NCBI GenBank assembly: GCA_963580285.1
Contig: OY757011.1
Location: forward strand, 2,074,501-2,138,500
Source of the DNA: Lucinisca nassula
Lineage: Eukaryota > Mollusca > Bivalvia > Lucinida > Lucinidae
Reading direction: 5' to 3'
DNA: 64,000 nt
Under the pieces are notes generated by a model. The model searched no databases. It was not told where the DNA came from and saw only the letters and a program-made list of their open reading frames with translations. The position numbers were made by a program, and so were the translations under genes. Positions 21,228-32,640 of the stretch are shown in pieces (the stretch's first letter is position 1; each line of letters starts with the position of its first letter).

Positions 21228-21827
21228 ACAGTTTAGTAACGTATAACCACTCACTATAAGAAGTTTACCTGAGCATATTGCTTTGAATAATATCGTAAAC
21301 CTCTTTTAAGGGGAATGGGAACACCTGGCACACTTTCCCGCCATTTGTCAAAGGAAGACAACTTTCGGCACTTCCTGTTCGTTTTTCTTTAAGAGTTGAC
21401 CCCTATTGATATGGGAGATAAAACTACTTTTGCAGGAGTTGCCTCCCCCTGAAGGTGTTCTCATTCCCCCTTGAATGCATGAATTTGGTTTTCACTTGAC
21501 AAAACTATCTGAAACAAAAGCATATCCGAAAAAACAGCCCACTGAGAATCTACTGTGTTTTTCATACAGGCTGCATGTCCTCATACATCGCAGACTGATA
21601 AATTAAAAGGAAAATTAAAAAGATTATGTGTCCCGATTGTAAAGAGACGTGTATGTTTGAAGGTTTAAATGTTGGTTGGAAGAGCTTGGCGCAAGAAAAC
21701 TTCTATTCGTAGTACCATAGATCACCTACAGTATCAGTTCAGAATGGTAGATAAAAGCCATTCCTTCCCTTGAGAACAACTTCCACAGAAACTTCATTAA
21801 GACATGGAAGGCTCTGGCCTATGATGT
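21228..21827. other. Unassigned sequence
   Basis: No repeat or coding signal recognised. Confidence 0.4.
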
Positions 21828-21955
21828 TAACAAGCCCGTGCAATGAACACTCCTCTTAAACCCCTCTTGTTATAGAGGAAACCGGGATTTATGGGGGAAT
21901 ACGTTATTTTTCTTATTTCTGATCCAGGACATAGGTTATGGGTATTCGTTATTTT
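21828..21955 (+). mobile_element. MITE-B half copy
   Basis: AACAAGCCCGTGCAATGAACA, the CCCCTCTTGTTATAGAGG arm, then CATAGGTTATGGGTATTCGTTA, stopping at the hairpin tip. Confidence 0.65.
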
Positions 21956-22033
21956 ACTCGAAACAAACCTGCAAACCAAAGTATAAATGGATAAAGACAA
22001 GCCGGTGTAATATGAGATTTGTAAAAATATTGT

Positions 22034-22552
22034 CATCACGAAAACACGCCTATATAATTTTGACCACCTCGAACCCCACTTTTATATAGTAAAACTGGCG
22101 TTTGCAGGGGTAAACCTTATTTTTACGGTCCTCCTTGGCCTAGTGGATAAGAGCGCTGACTCTTAAACATTAGGTCTCTCACCGCTGTGGGTTCGAGCCT
22201 CGCTCGGGTCATATGTGAGACGCCAAGTTCTGCAACTGAAGGTCAGGTGGTTTTTCCCGGGGTACTCAGGTTTTCGCCGACCTCTGATTAACGATCGGCT
22301 CGATATGAGTGAAATAATCTTGAAAGAGCCGTAAAACCACCCCCCCCCCCCTCCCCCCAAAAAAAAACTTATTTTTCTTATTTCTGCTCTAAAATATAGA
22401 TTGTGGGTACTCGTTTGAACCGCCTCGTTGAGTACCCACAATCTATATGTTGAGCAGAAATAAGAAAAAAAATCACAATTTGTCTTCTAAAAATTATCGT
22501 TTTTTCGGCGATAAATGTTACAATGTATTTATATAGGCGTGTTTTCGTAATG
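22034..22552 (+). mobile_element. MITE-A copy interrupted by SINE-B
   Basis: CATCACGAAAACACGCC ... TTTTCGTAATG. Interrupted at 22123. The CTTATTTTT motif occurs on both sides of the SINE, as its TSD. Confidence 0.85.
22123..22363 (+). mobile_element. SINE-B copy inside MITE-A
   Basis: ACGGTCCTCCTTGGCCTAGTGG, B box GGGTTCGAGCC, tail ATCTTGAAAGAGCCGTAAAACC and poly-C/A. TSD CTTATTTTT at the left junction (to 22122) and again after the tail. Confidence 0.85.
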
Positions 22553-22850
22553 TTTAAAATTTATCCTTGCCACAATTATGCATCATCTATTCTGGATGTA
22601 ATTATGTGTGCGTGTGCTTTGTATATAAACAATTTGTAGATGTTTATTTCTCATGTTATTTGCACTTTATCAACCTTGCCATTTATTAAAATGTTCCACC
22701 TTTTATTTTTGTTTCATGTATCAAAATCCTTTATAGTGTACACTGCCATCATGCACTAAAGGTACACTTTAGAGTATGCGACCGGTGAAAACTGAAACCA
22801 GACAGCGCACCCACGCAATAATACAGGCGCGTTCTACTTTCGCTATCAAT

Positions 22851-23099
22851 GCCTGGATAGCGCATGGGTGTGCCCAATAAAGACCTCTCCAAATCCAATT
22901 TTATAAAGAGAAAAGTGAGGTCTTCTGGAGTATCCGTTATTATTCTTAGTTTTGCTCAAAAGATAGATTGTTGGTACTCGTCAGAATCGCTTTTTCCAGC
23001 ACCCACAATCCATACTTTTCAGACGCTTCTTCGAAGCGATTCTAACGAGCACACACACTTTATACTTGGACTTGAAATGCAAAAATGTCATACATTTTC

Positions 23100-23105
<6 letters not shown>
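22851..23105 (+). mobile_element. MITE-B copy, diverged
   Basis: AAAGTGAGGTCTTCTGGAGTATCC arm, then GGTACTCGTCAGAATCGC ... GCGATTCTAACGAGCACAC. The A22 run at 23107-23130 is at its end. Confidence 0.55.
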
Positions 23106-23136
<31 letters not shown>

Positions 23137-23489
23137 GTTTAGGAAATACGGGAGGCGCCCTTTGAATACACCTTTGAAATTTATACTTACATCATTTGTC
23201 ATCAATTATTTGACAAAATCTTCTGAATAAAGATCGGCTCGAAACCAGTGAAAAAATGTTGAAAGCGTCGAAAAACTAAAACCAACAAAATATAGCCACA
23301 CATCTGGTCTGAGGGATTAAACTGAAACATGAAAACTATTGCACGCAGTTTTCATAGTGCCGTTGACGATATGACGTCGCCATCGATACCCTGGTTCATT
23401 TGACGTCATTCAGTAATCATGTGACGTCATTGAGTCAGTATAAACAACACTGCGTCCAAGGTTTTCTGTAAATCGACTGCGAGGAAACT

Positions 23490-23774
23490 CATCACGAAAA
23501 CACGCCTATACAATTTTGACCCCCTTGAACCCCACTTTTATATAGTAAAACTGGGGTTTGCAGGGGTAAACCTTATTTTTTTTATTTCTGCTCTAAAATA
23601 TAGATGGTGGATACTCGTTAGAACCGCCTTAGGCGGCTTTAGCGAGTATCCACAATCTATACTTTGAGCAGAAATATACAAAAAAATATCACAACTTTTC
23701 ATCTTAATATTTTCGTGTTTGTGTTTTCGGCGGTAAAGTTTACAATGCATTTGTATAGGCGTGTGTTCGTAATG
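23490..23774 (+). mobile_element. MITE-A copy
   Basis: CATCACGAAAACACGCC ... GTTCGTAATG with both arm types. Centre ACTCGTTAGAACCGCC/GGCGGCTTTAGCGAGT. Confidence 0.85.
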
Positions 23775-23781
23775 AGTTACA

Positions 23782-23915
23782 CACAGTCAAGCGGCCCCCG
23801 CTCATCGGGGCTTGACGAAATAGATGGGCTACATGATGCATCCACGCAGAGCTGAAATGACCACGCAGGAGTACTGGTAAACCGCTTAGAGGATCTAAGC
23901 CTGTCCAGGAAAAGC
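23782..23915 (+). mobile_element. SINE-C fragment
   Basis: GCTCATCGGGGCTTGACGAAATAG ... CCACGCAGAGCTGAAATGACC ... TGGTAAACCGC. Same block as 52450 and, reversed, 25430-25548. Confidence 0.65.
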
Positions 23916-23935
23916 TGTGCGATTCGGCCGTCCAT

Positions 23936-24078
23936 GGAGGCGGTTCTAAAAAGTACCCACAGTATATATTTTAAGGCAGAAATAAGAAAAATAAGGTTTA
24001 CCCCTGTAAACCCCAGTTTTAAAATTTGGAAGTGCAGTTCAAAGGGGCTGAGAATTATATAGGCGTGTTTTCGTGATC
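23936..24078 (+). mobile_element. MITE-A right half
   Basis: From GGAGGCGGTTCTAAAAAGTACCC to GGCGTGTTTTCGTGAT. The left arm is missing. Confidence 0.7.
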
Positions 24079-24490
24079 TAGGACCAAGGTCACTGAGATA
24101 TCAAAATTAAAACTTAACATTAAAATATCGACTTGGCTATTTCATATCAAGCTTTTGTGGAATAGAAGAAATGGAATTTTGTTAATTTCATGTCATATGA
24201 CCAAGATGGCCACCATGACCGTATATGTGACTAAAATATAAAGAAAACTATCTGTCACCAGTGGGGCAATTCCCTTGAAACTATGAATGTAGCAATGGGA
24301 ACTCCGCCCCCTTAATATTCAAACGATGAGTCTGGGTTAACCTTGACCCATTTGCAACAAGGTAAACTTTGGTCATTTGTGTTTTTGTATAAAAATGTGC
24401 AATTACAAAATTTTCGAAAAATACCTGTGAACTTATCAGCTGAACGAGTTAATGAAGCTGCAATGGGGTATAAATAACATTTCTGTAAAT
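24079..24490. other. Unassigned sequence
   Basis: Contains CATATGACCAAGATGGCC-type low-complexity phrases. No gene seen. Confidence 0.35.
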
Positions 24491-24492
24491 GC

Positions 24493-24772
24493 CATCCCGA
24501 AAACATGCCTATATAATTTTGACCCCCTTGAACCCCGCTTTTATATAATAAAACTGGGGTTTCCGGGGGTATACCTTATTTTTCTTATTTCTGCTCTAAA
24601 ATATAGATTGTTGGTACTCGTTAGAACCGCCTCGATGAGGCGGTTCTAACGAGTGCCCACAATCTATATTTTGAGCAGAAATAAGAAAAATATCACAATT
24701 TTTCATCATAACATTTTCATTTTTACGGCGATAAAGGTGGCAATGTATTTGTAAAGGCGTGTTTGCGTAATG
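24493..24772 (+). mobile_element. MITE-A copy, near-perfect centre
   Basis: CATCCCGAAAACATGCC ... TTTGCGTAATG. The centre is an almost perfect inverted repeat (24600-24675) with a GCCTCGATGAGGC tip. Confidence 0.9.
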
Positions 24773-24898
24773 CACTGAAAATGCAAATGTAAAAGACGCC
24801 GATTCATGTTTACGAGTATCAAATGCCTGTGGGAAGGTCAATAACAGGTCTCACTGTATGAGTTCTTCATTCTTGCACACCATTTAAGGACATCCATG

Positions 24899-25212
24899 CC
24901 GGTCTCGGTAGCTCAGTCAGATGCGTGTCTGACTGGTGATCAGGAGGACGCGGGTTCGATACCTGCCAGGATCGGCAACATTCTTTCGTGGAGATTGATC
25001 ATGAAATCTTTTCTACGGTCATTCTCTCCATTCCACTGATTCAAGAAGGGCAGTTGTCAGTTTCTGGATAAAAAAGAATGTGCACTGCACTGGTTTACCG
25101 CTTACGTATAAGCTTGCCCAGGAAAGTGTGGATAGGTAAACTGACCGGCTCAAAAATGATCTAAAATAGTGTAGAGTGGGCCGTTAAACTCCAAAAACAA
25201 ACACACAAACAA
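24899..25212 (+). mobile_element. SINE-A copy
   Basis: CGGTCTCGGTAGCTCAGTCAG, B box GGTTCGATACC, tail GTTAAACTCC followed by (CAAA)n. Confidence 0.85.
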
Positions 25213-25227
25213 ACAAACAAACAAGGG

Positions 25228-25548
25228 ATTTGGTTTTGTTTGGTTTGACTTGAGGTTTAACGTCCCCGTCAACACTGTATAGGTCATTTTGGAGACGTTG
25301 CTTCCATTTTTTGTGGGGCTTTTACCCGACATTGAGATGAAATGACATCTCAAGCCCTGTCGCCCAATGAAACCAATAGGGTCTATTAGCATGGGCGGAC
25401 CGACCCGCACCTCTTTGCCTGGGCAAGCTTAGATCCTCAAAGCGGTTTACCAGTACTCGTGTGCGGTTGGTTTCAGCTCTGCGTGGAAGCATCATGCAGC
25501 CCATTTATTTCTCTAAGCCCCACTGGGTAGGGGCCGAACAACAAACAA
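25228..25548 (-). mobile_element. SINE-C, longest copy
   Basis: Tail GAGGTTTAACGTCCCCG at the left, then CAAGCCCTGTCGCCCAATG, TTGCCTGGGCAAGC, and GCTCTGCGTGGAAGCATCATG. The head is at the right. Confidence 0.75.
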
Positions 25549-25687
25549 GGGAATCCATAATTTTAGGTTGGGATAGAAATTCTGTTCTGCCCTAGGGTTC
25601 TTATCCAAAATCGAATATTCTCGTGTGTTTAATAAATGTACTGGTTGAATACCACCTCATATGCGCCGTCGTTAATGTTGACGTCAC

Positions 25688-27724
25688 CACAGGTGTTAGT
25701 AACGTACCTGTGACCCTATATATTTTTTTTTAACACGTTATTTTTTTTTTTTTTCAAAACATCCATAAATCTTAAAAAAAAAAAAAATCTGACAACCCAC
25801 CCTCACCCCTAGTATAGAATAGAGACAAGGTGGCTCACTGAAAATCAAAATAACTACCCCTACCAGATTTGGCCAGTTCTTATTTTCAAAATAAGCACAG
25901 GTACCATATAAACCAATCTCCAACATGAAGCAGGCTGGCTAAGCTTTCAAAAGAGGTATTAACGACCTCCCTAGCCCAAACCGTTTTTCCACAGTAAACA
26001 TCGATTTCGGTACTTTCGGTTACTCGGAAACAATGCGACACATTTCGATACACGCATGTCTCATCACTAAAACAACATTGTCACAAATGCAACGGGCAAA
26101 AACATACATTTTGCAGTTAAACTAAATCTTTTAGAATCGAAATAGGTTACTTACTTCGTTCAACTCACGACAGAAACGCTCGTATGCTTGAAAAGTTTTT
26201 GACAGCTAAAAAAACTTCCCGAAATCGGCCATCGCTGTTTTGAGTAGAAAATGAAACCAGCAATCTGATTGGTCGATATTTGCCGGTACTGTGGTTCCCC
26301 GTTTTTGTCACAGAAATTATAGACAAGGGCGATCATTTCGAAAACCACCCAGAGGGGATTCTGGCGCATTTTTTTCGAGAAATAATGAGGGTTGTCACAT
26401 GGTAAGCATCGGTGCTACGCAAATTACGCATGTGCGTATTGTAAAAAAGCAGTTAAGAGTAATCTGCCATGCACAGAGCATGTCATATGTTATATTTGAT
26501 AGGATTGCTCTTACCGGAAAAAAGGTCCCTCGGGAGCGATTTCTTTCCTTTCAGAGTGACCACTTCTTGGAGAAAAAAAAAATAGATTTTACAGGGATTC
26601 CCCTTGCTGTACTGCTGTATTTTTGTTGTCGATACCCCGTTTTGGGGGTGTGGGGTCGGGGTTCGGCTGAACCACAGCCAGGGGTAGGGACAACAAAAAT
26701 ACAGCAGCACAGCAAGGAAAATCCATGCCATTTTTTTTTTCTCATCACGATAACACGCCTATAAAATTATGACCCCTTGAACCCCACTTTAATATATTAA
26801 AACTGGGGTTTAAAGGGGTAAACCTTATTTTCTTATTTCTGCTCTAAAATATGGATTGTGGGTACTCGTTAGAATCGCCTCATACACGCGGTTCTAACGA
26901 GTACCCACACTCTATAGTTGGAGCTGAAATAAAAAAGATAGCACACTTATTCATCCTCAAATTTTCATTTTTTCGGCGAGAAAGGTTACAATGTATTTGT
27001 ATTTATATTAAGCGTGTTTTCGTAATGTGGAGCGTGATAGCTCAGTGGTTAGTGCACTTGCCTCTGATGGTTTTCGAAATGATCGCCCTTGTCTATAATT
27101 TCTGTGACAAAAACGGGGAACCACAGTACCGGCAAATATCGACCAATCAGATTGCTGGTTTCATTTTCTACTCAAAACAGCGATGGCCGATTTCGGGAAG
27201 TTTTTTTAGCTGTCAAAAACTTTTCAAGCATACGAGCGTTTCTGTCGTGAGTTGAACGAAGTAAGTAACCTATTTCGATTCTAAAAGATTTAGTTTAACT
27301 GCAACATGTATGTTTTTGCCCGTTGCATTTGTGACAATGTTGTTTTAGTGATGAGACATGCGTGTATCGAAATGTGTCGCATTGTTTCCGAGTAACCGAA
27401 AGTACCGAAATCGATGTTTACTGTGGAAAAACGGTTTGGGCTAGGGGGGTCGTTAATACCTCTTTTGAAAGCTTAGCCAGCCTGCTTCATGTTGGAGGTT
27501 GGTTTATATGGTACCTGTGCTTATTTTGAAAATAAGAACTGGCCAAATCTGGTAGGGGTAGTTATTTTGATTTTCAGTGAGCCACCTTGTCTCTATTCTA
27601 TACTAGGGGTGAGGGTGGGTTGTCAGATTTTTTTTTTTTTTAAGATTTATGGATGTTTTGAAAAAAAAAAAATAATGTGTTAAAAAAAATATATAGGGTC
27701 ACAGGTACGTTACTAACACCTGTG
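25688..27724. mobile_element. 2,037-bp long-inverted-repeat element with 8-bp TSD
   Basis: Termini CACAGGTGTTAGTAACGTACC are exact inverted repeats. The arms are 25688 to about 26345 and about 27071-27724, about 650 bp each and almost identical. The spacer holds a smaller hairpin (about 26595-26725), a MITE-A, and the first ~44 bases of a tRNA-like sequence. TSD GACGTCAC at 25680-25687 and 27725-27732. An 8-bp TSD fits hAT or P-type elements. There is no transposase: the arms encode a short open frame twice (26160-26369 and inverted) that resembles nothing I recognise. Confidence 0.85.
26743..27027 (+). mobile_element. MITE-A copy inside the LIR spacer
   Basis: CATCACGATAACACGCC ... TTTTCGTAATG. 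Centre ACTCGTTAGAATCGCCTC / GCGGTTCTAACGAGTACCCAC. Confidence 0.85.
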
Positions 27725-28199
27725 GACGTCACAGCATGTTTCGTGACATCACTAAACATCTTCACAATATGGCGGACGTCGGCAACCGAAATGACTGCAG
27801 TATTAAAAACTCAGAAATAGAAGGAATGCAAGAAAAAGAATCCTACATAGGTATGACAGGAGGATAGAAAAATCCTTCCATCGGGATCACTGTCCGGCAT
27901 CACACGACAAGCCTCGTGATGCCGGACCGTGACCCTCGGGACGGATTTTTCCATCCATCCCTTACACCCATGTAAGATTCCCTTCTTTCTTCAACATGCC
28001 CTGCTTTCTCGGGAACAATTGGGAAGGGAAATAATATCCGAAAGCATGAGCCATCTGTTCTTTAGGAGTACATTATCTTACATGCCCGCCTGTTTTATTA
28101 TTATTATTGTTCATTATCCGAGCTTATTTATAGAAGACACAGTGTAGACAAAGATCAAACGGCGCTGCAGTATGTGGCGACTGATTTTGGTCCACAGCT

Positions 28200-28480
28200 A
28201 TTACAAAAGCACGCCTATAAAATATATAGTAAATTTCATCGCCGAAAAATGAAGATTTTAAGATGAAAAAAAAAATGCAATATTTTTCTTATTTCTGTTC
28301 AAATAACAGATCGTGGGTACATGTTAAAATCCCTTCATCGTGGCGGTTCTAACGAGTACCCACAATCTATATTTTAGAGTAGAAATAATAAAAAATAAGA
28401 TTTACCCCCGTAAACCAAATTTTACTGTATACCAGTGGAGTTCAAGGAGGGGATTAAAATTATATGGGCGTGTTTCGATA
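28200..28480 (+). mobile_element. MITE-A copy, decayed ends
   Basis: Arm order is reversed relative to 24493 (TCGCCGAAAAATG first). Centre GGTACATGTTAAAATCCC / GGCGGTTCTAACGAGTACCC. Confidence 0.75.
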
Positions 28481-28668
28481 GCGCATATTTGCAATAAATA
28501 AACCCTCGTTCGAGTGGGCCTCTCCAAACCTACAATTGTCAGAAGAAGCCGCCATCGCAAAAAAGGCTATTCTACGTGATTCATAAAGAGCGAATGGTTG
28601 GTTCGATTCCGAGCTTCTAAAGACTTTTTTGATAAGTCTCTTGTAGTCGAGGTCCCGTCTCTTTATAT

Positions 28669-28945
28669 CATCACGTAAAAAGTCCGTGAAATAAAGACCC
28701 CCTAAATCCCACTTTATATAGAGAAAACTCGGTTTACGGGGGTAAACATGATTTTCCTTATTTCTGCTCCAAGACATAGGTTGTGGGTACTCGTTAGAAC
28801 CGCCTCAATGAGGCGGTTCTTACGAGCACCCACAGCCTAAGCTTGCAGTATTAATAAGAAAAACATCATGGATTTTCATCAGACAAGTAGCCATTTTGGA
28901 GGTGTGAAAAAATGCACTTTGTTTCACGGCTTTGTTATCGTAATG
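28669..28945 (+). mobile_element. MITE-B copy
   Basis: CATCACGTAAAAAGTCCGTG ... TTTGTTATCGTAATG. Arms CATAGGTTGTGGGTACTCG / CGAGCACCCACAGCC. Confidence 0.8.
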
Positions 28946-28955
28946 TGGCCATGTA

Positions 28956-29160
28956 CATCACGCTAACAAGTCCGTTAATGAACAACTTCTTAAACCCCAC
29001 TTTATATGTAAAAAACTGAGGTTTGCAGGACTATACATGTTCCTTATTTGTGCTCCAAGACATAGGTTGTTCGTACTCGTTAGAACCGTGTCAATGATAC
29101 GGTTCTAACGAGTACCCACAACCTGTGTTTTGAGAATAAATAAGAACTAGAAATGTTTTC
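28956..29160 (+). mobile_element. MITE-B copy, right arm truncated
   Basis: CATCACGCTAACAAGTCCG and centre GAACCGTGTCAATGATACGGTTC. Both arms of this hairpin carry the same change relative to the family. Confidence 0.7.
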
Positions 29161-29214
29161 AGAAGAAAACAATGCCCCACCTTAAATATATTTTAAATAC
29201 ACATTTGATTTAAA

Positions 29215-30495
29215 TAACTAGGCAAAAATCACCAAAATGTAAGGTGCAAACAAGCCTTTTTTGCCCCGGAACTGACAGTTTTCGGGAGTCTGAGACCTTA
29301 AAGAAACAGTGAATAAAAAGGTCTGATCACCAAAATTTTAATCAAATTTGGTAGTTCACAGGTAATTAAATATTTTACCTAGTTTAACCAACATTCATCA
29401 TTTTTTAAATGATATCGGGTACAGACAAGCCATTTTTAGCCCGAAAAGAACATGTTTCGGGAGCCTGTGACCTTGAGATTAAGGTGAAGGTCACGAAAAT
29501 CTGAACAAATATTTGGTAGGTTGCAATGATATATTGTACCAAGCTTGACCAAATTGCATCAGTTCTTCAATGAGACAGGGTGCAGACACGCCAAAATTGT
29601 CAGTTTCTGAGGATGTTGGGGGGAGGGGGGCGGGCCTGCGCCCTTGAAAACAAGAGCAAGGTAACCAAAATTTGATAAAATGTTTAATATGTTGCAATAA
29701 TATATTGCACCAAGTTTGACAAAATTTCATCCATTACTTCATGATATAGGGTGCATACAAGCCAAAATTTACAGTCTTGGGACCTGTGACGTTGCACTTT
29801 AAGCCAAGGTCTCCAAAATCTAATCAAATATTTAGTAGATCGCTATGGTATATTGTACCAAGTATGACCACCTTTCATGCATTTGCTCATGATATAGGAT
29901 GCAGACAAGTAAAAAATTCACAGTCTTTTGGGGCCTGGGCATTTGAAAATAGGTCAAGGTTACAAAATCTGATCAAATCTTTGAAAGGTTGCAAAGATAC
30001 ATTGTACCCAGTTTGCATCACGAAAACACGCCTATATAATTTTGACCCCCTTGAACCCCACTTTTATATAGTAAAACTGGGATTTCCGGGGGTATACCTT
30101 ATTTTTCTTATTTCTGCTCTAAAATATTGATTGTGGGTATTCGTTAGAACCGCCTCGACGAAGCGGTTCTAACGGGTACCCACAATCTATATTTTGAGCA
30201 GAAATAAGAAAAATATCACAATTTTTCGTCTTAAAATTTTCATTTTTTCGTCGATAAAGGTGGCAATGTAATTGTATAGGCGTGTTTGCGTAATGACCAC
30301 ATTTCGTCCATGAGATAGGGTGCAGGCAAGCAAAAATTCTCATTCTTGGGGGCCTGTGCCCTTGATAAAAAGGTAAAGCTCAACAAAGTCTGGTCAAATC
30401 TGCGGTATGTTTATATATTGTACCAATTTTGACTGCAACAAAGTGCAGACAAGCCGTTTTTAGCCCCAAATAGTCTGCTTTTAGAGGTCTGTGCC
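29215..30495 (+). repeat. Diverged tandem array, about 150-175-bp units
   Basis: Phrases GGGTGCAGACAAGCC and TATTGTACCAAG.TTGACC recur about seven times (near 29241, 29416, 29577, 29748, 29896, 30317, 30443). A MITE-A is inserted at 30016-30295. Confidence 0.75.
30016..30295 (+). mobile_element. MITE-A copy inserted without TSD
   Basis: CATCACGAAAACACGCC ... TTTGCGTAATG. Flanks CCAGTTTG and ACCACATTTCGTCC join to give the array phrase CCAA/GTTTGACCA... seen in sister units, with no extra bases. Confidence 0.9.
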
Positions 30496-30519
30496 CTTGA
30501 AAATTGATGTCATGGCAAA

Positions 30520-30730
30520 CTAGGTTTGGTTTGGTTACTTCACTCATATCGAGCCGATCGTTATTCAGAGGTGTGCGAAAAGATAAAAGTACCCGGAGAA
30601 AAACCACCTGACCTTCCGTTGCATAACTTTGCGTCTCACATGTGACTCGAGCCAGGCTCGAACCACAGCGGTGAGAGAACTAATGATTACGAGTCAGCGC
30701 TCTTACCCACAAAGCCTCGGAAGCCCGTAT
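30520..30730 (-). mobile_element. SINE-B copy
   Basis: Tail end TTACTTCACTCATATCGAGCC at left. B box in reverse (GGCTCGAACC) and GTCAGCGCTCTTACCCAC at right. Confidence 0.75.
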
Positions 30731-31768
30731 CAACTTAAAAGTTCAGGGGACTATTAGCAGAATATCATAGTTTGAACAACAACACTATATATCATCAATT
30801 TGTAGCACATCCATTGTAAACCCCACTTCATATTGAAACGTTGGTACTTGTACAGCAGAAATAATAAGATAAAACACTTGTAATCAGATAAAAATGTCAT
30901 TCCAGAGAAAGCGTACCAAATAACTCCGCTATTAAGACCACTTACGTAAACTTAGGATTAAATCTACTTTTAAAAGCTTATTGCAAATTCGAACAACTTG
31001 ACAATCACAACTATAATTAGTACATTGATATTGTAATCGAGGGATACAGATTTGAATAAGTCATTTGACTTTTTTTCTGAATCCTTTTGTATGATACGTG
31101 TACTCTTTGTCAACATTATCTGTGTAAAAGATGTATGTATTATTCAAAGAAATAAAGTTTAAACCAAAAGCTTATTGAGAAGGTTTCAGTTATTCTTTCT
31201 TTGTGCATTCTACACCCAGTGACTCCTTAAAAGAGACCAGCTTTGGGACTGTCACCACTTTTGAAAAGTCTCAAAGGTGGTCTTAATATAGGAATTTTAC
31301 TGTACTTTGTCGCATATCAGTTATGGATACATGCACCATACATATAAGGATAGGTCTTGTTATATCATCCCATTTTCCTACTACACTGCTCAAAATGATT
31401 AACGTAGCACAACTGTTTTGACTGGAGACTCGACGCTTGGCATTGGATGTTTTAAAATGTCGTTTAAATACTTTGATAACTGCAACCATTAAGGCCTTAT
31501 ACCTAACCGTAAGCACGAAAATGGAATTGCCGTAACTTTGTACGTATGGAAACATTCGTACATAGGGAGCAACATTCGTTGGAATTTTGGTGATCGAATA
31601 TGTCCATGATATTGCGAAAACAACATTTTTTCTTCAATGCTTCCGGTAGAACAACAGCGACTAGAGCTAATAATCACAGCCAGCAAAGAATATCAGACCA
31701 ACGACGTTGATTTTCGGGCCAACATCGGGACGACAGTGATACGAAGTGTTAAAGTCGTATCGCTGTCG
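30731..31768. repeat. MITE-H type repeats and unassigned sequence
   Basis: CTCCGCTATTAAGACCAC at about 30925 and GGTGGTCTTAATATAGGAATTTTACTGTAC at 31273-31303 are the two ends of the MITE-H family (termini ACAGTAAAATTCC). The interior holds AATAAAG at 31150. The rest is unassigned. Confidence 0.5.
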
Positions 31769-32044
31769 CATTACGGAAACACGCCTAAACTAATACATTG
31801 TAAATTTTACCGCCGAAAAAAAAAAATCCCGATAAAAAATGTGATATTTTTTCTTATTTCTGCTCAAAACATAGATGCGGGTACACGTTAGAACCGCCTC
31901 ATCGAGGCGGTTCTAACGAGTACCCACAATCTATGTTTTTATGCAGAAATAAGAAAAATAATCTACACCCCTGTAAACCCCAGTTTTGCTATATAAAAGT
32001 GGGGTTCGAGGGGGTCAGAATTATACAGGCGTGTTTCCGAGATG
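31769..32044 (+). mobile_element. MITE-A copy
   Basis: CATTACGGAAACACGCC ... TTTCCGAGATG. Centre GTTAGAACCGCCTCATCGAGG and its exact complement. Confidence 0.85.
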
Positions 32045-32142
32045 GGCCCGGTGTTGGCCCGCTGTTTTGTGCTACATGTAGCTGGGATTCTTCTATACAC
32101 ACAACTGAAATGAGACATTATCTCAGTTAACACTTTCGTTAT

Positions 32143-32461
32143 TTTGTTTTTGTTTGTTTGTTTGTATTGGACTTTAACGGCCCAGTCAACACTATTTAGG
32201 TCATTTTTTAACCGGCCAGTTTACCGATCCACACTTTTCCTGGGCAGGCTTATACGTGAGCGGTTAACCAGTGCAGTGCACATTCTTTCGCCAGAAACTG
32301 ACAACTGCCCTTCTTGAATCAGCGGAAGGGAGATAATGACCGTAGGAAATAGTTCATGATCAATCTCCACGAAGGAATGTTGCCGATCCCGGCAGGTATC
32401 GAACCCGCGTTCTCCTGATCAACAGTCAGACGCGCATCCTACTGAGCTACCGAGACCGGCA
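32143..32461 (-). mobile_element. SINE-A copy
   Basis: Tail (TTTG)n TATTGGACTTTAACGG at left. Reverse B box GGTATCGAACC and reverse A box TGAGCTACCGAGACCGGC at right. Confidence 0.85.
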
Positions 32462-32640
32462 TCTCGATATTGAGGAACATAAGATTTCGGTGTAAATTTA
32501 TTCCTGATTTGTTTTCGATTCCTTAGATTATTTTGTACTTCCTACACGAGTGGTCTTTCATATGAGCTTTACGAAATGAACCTTATGCGTGTTTCATAAA
32601 TTGCATATAAAATGACCAATAGTTTAAGTTTTGATATAAA

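Larger units (their letters stand above)
25555..27995 (+). mobile_element. Foldback element P half, split by the LIR element
   Basis: 25555-25687 and 27725-27995 join into a copy of the half element at 46697-47110 (TGGGATAGAAATT ... TGACGTCAC ... CAATATGGCGGACGT ... CGGGACGGATTTTTCCATCC). Confidence 0.75.
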
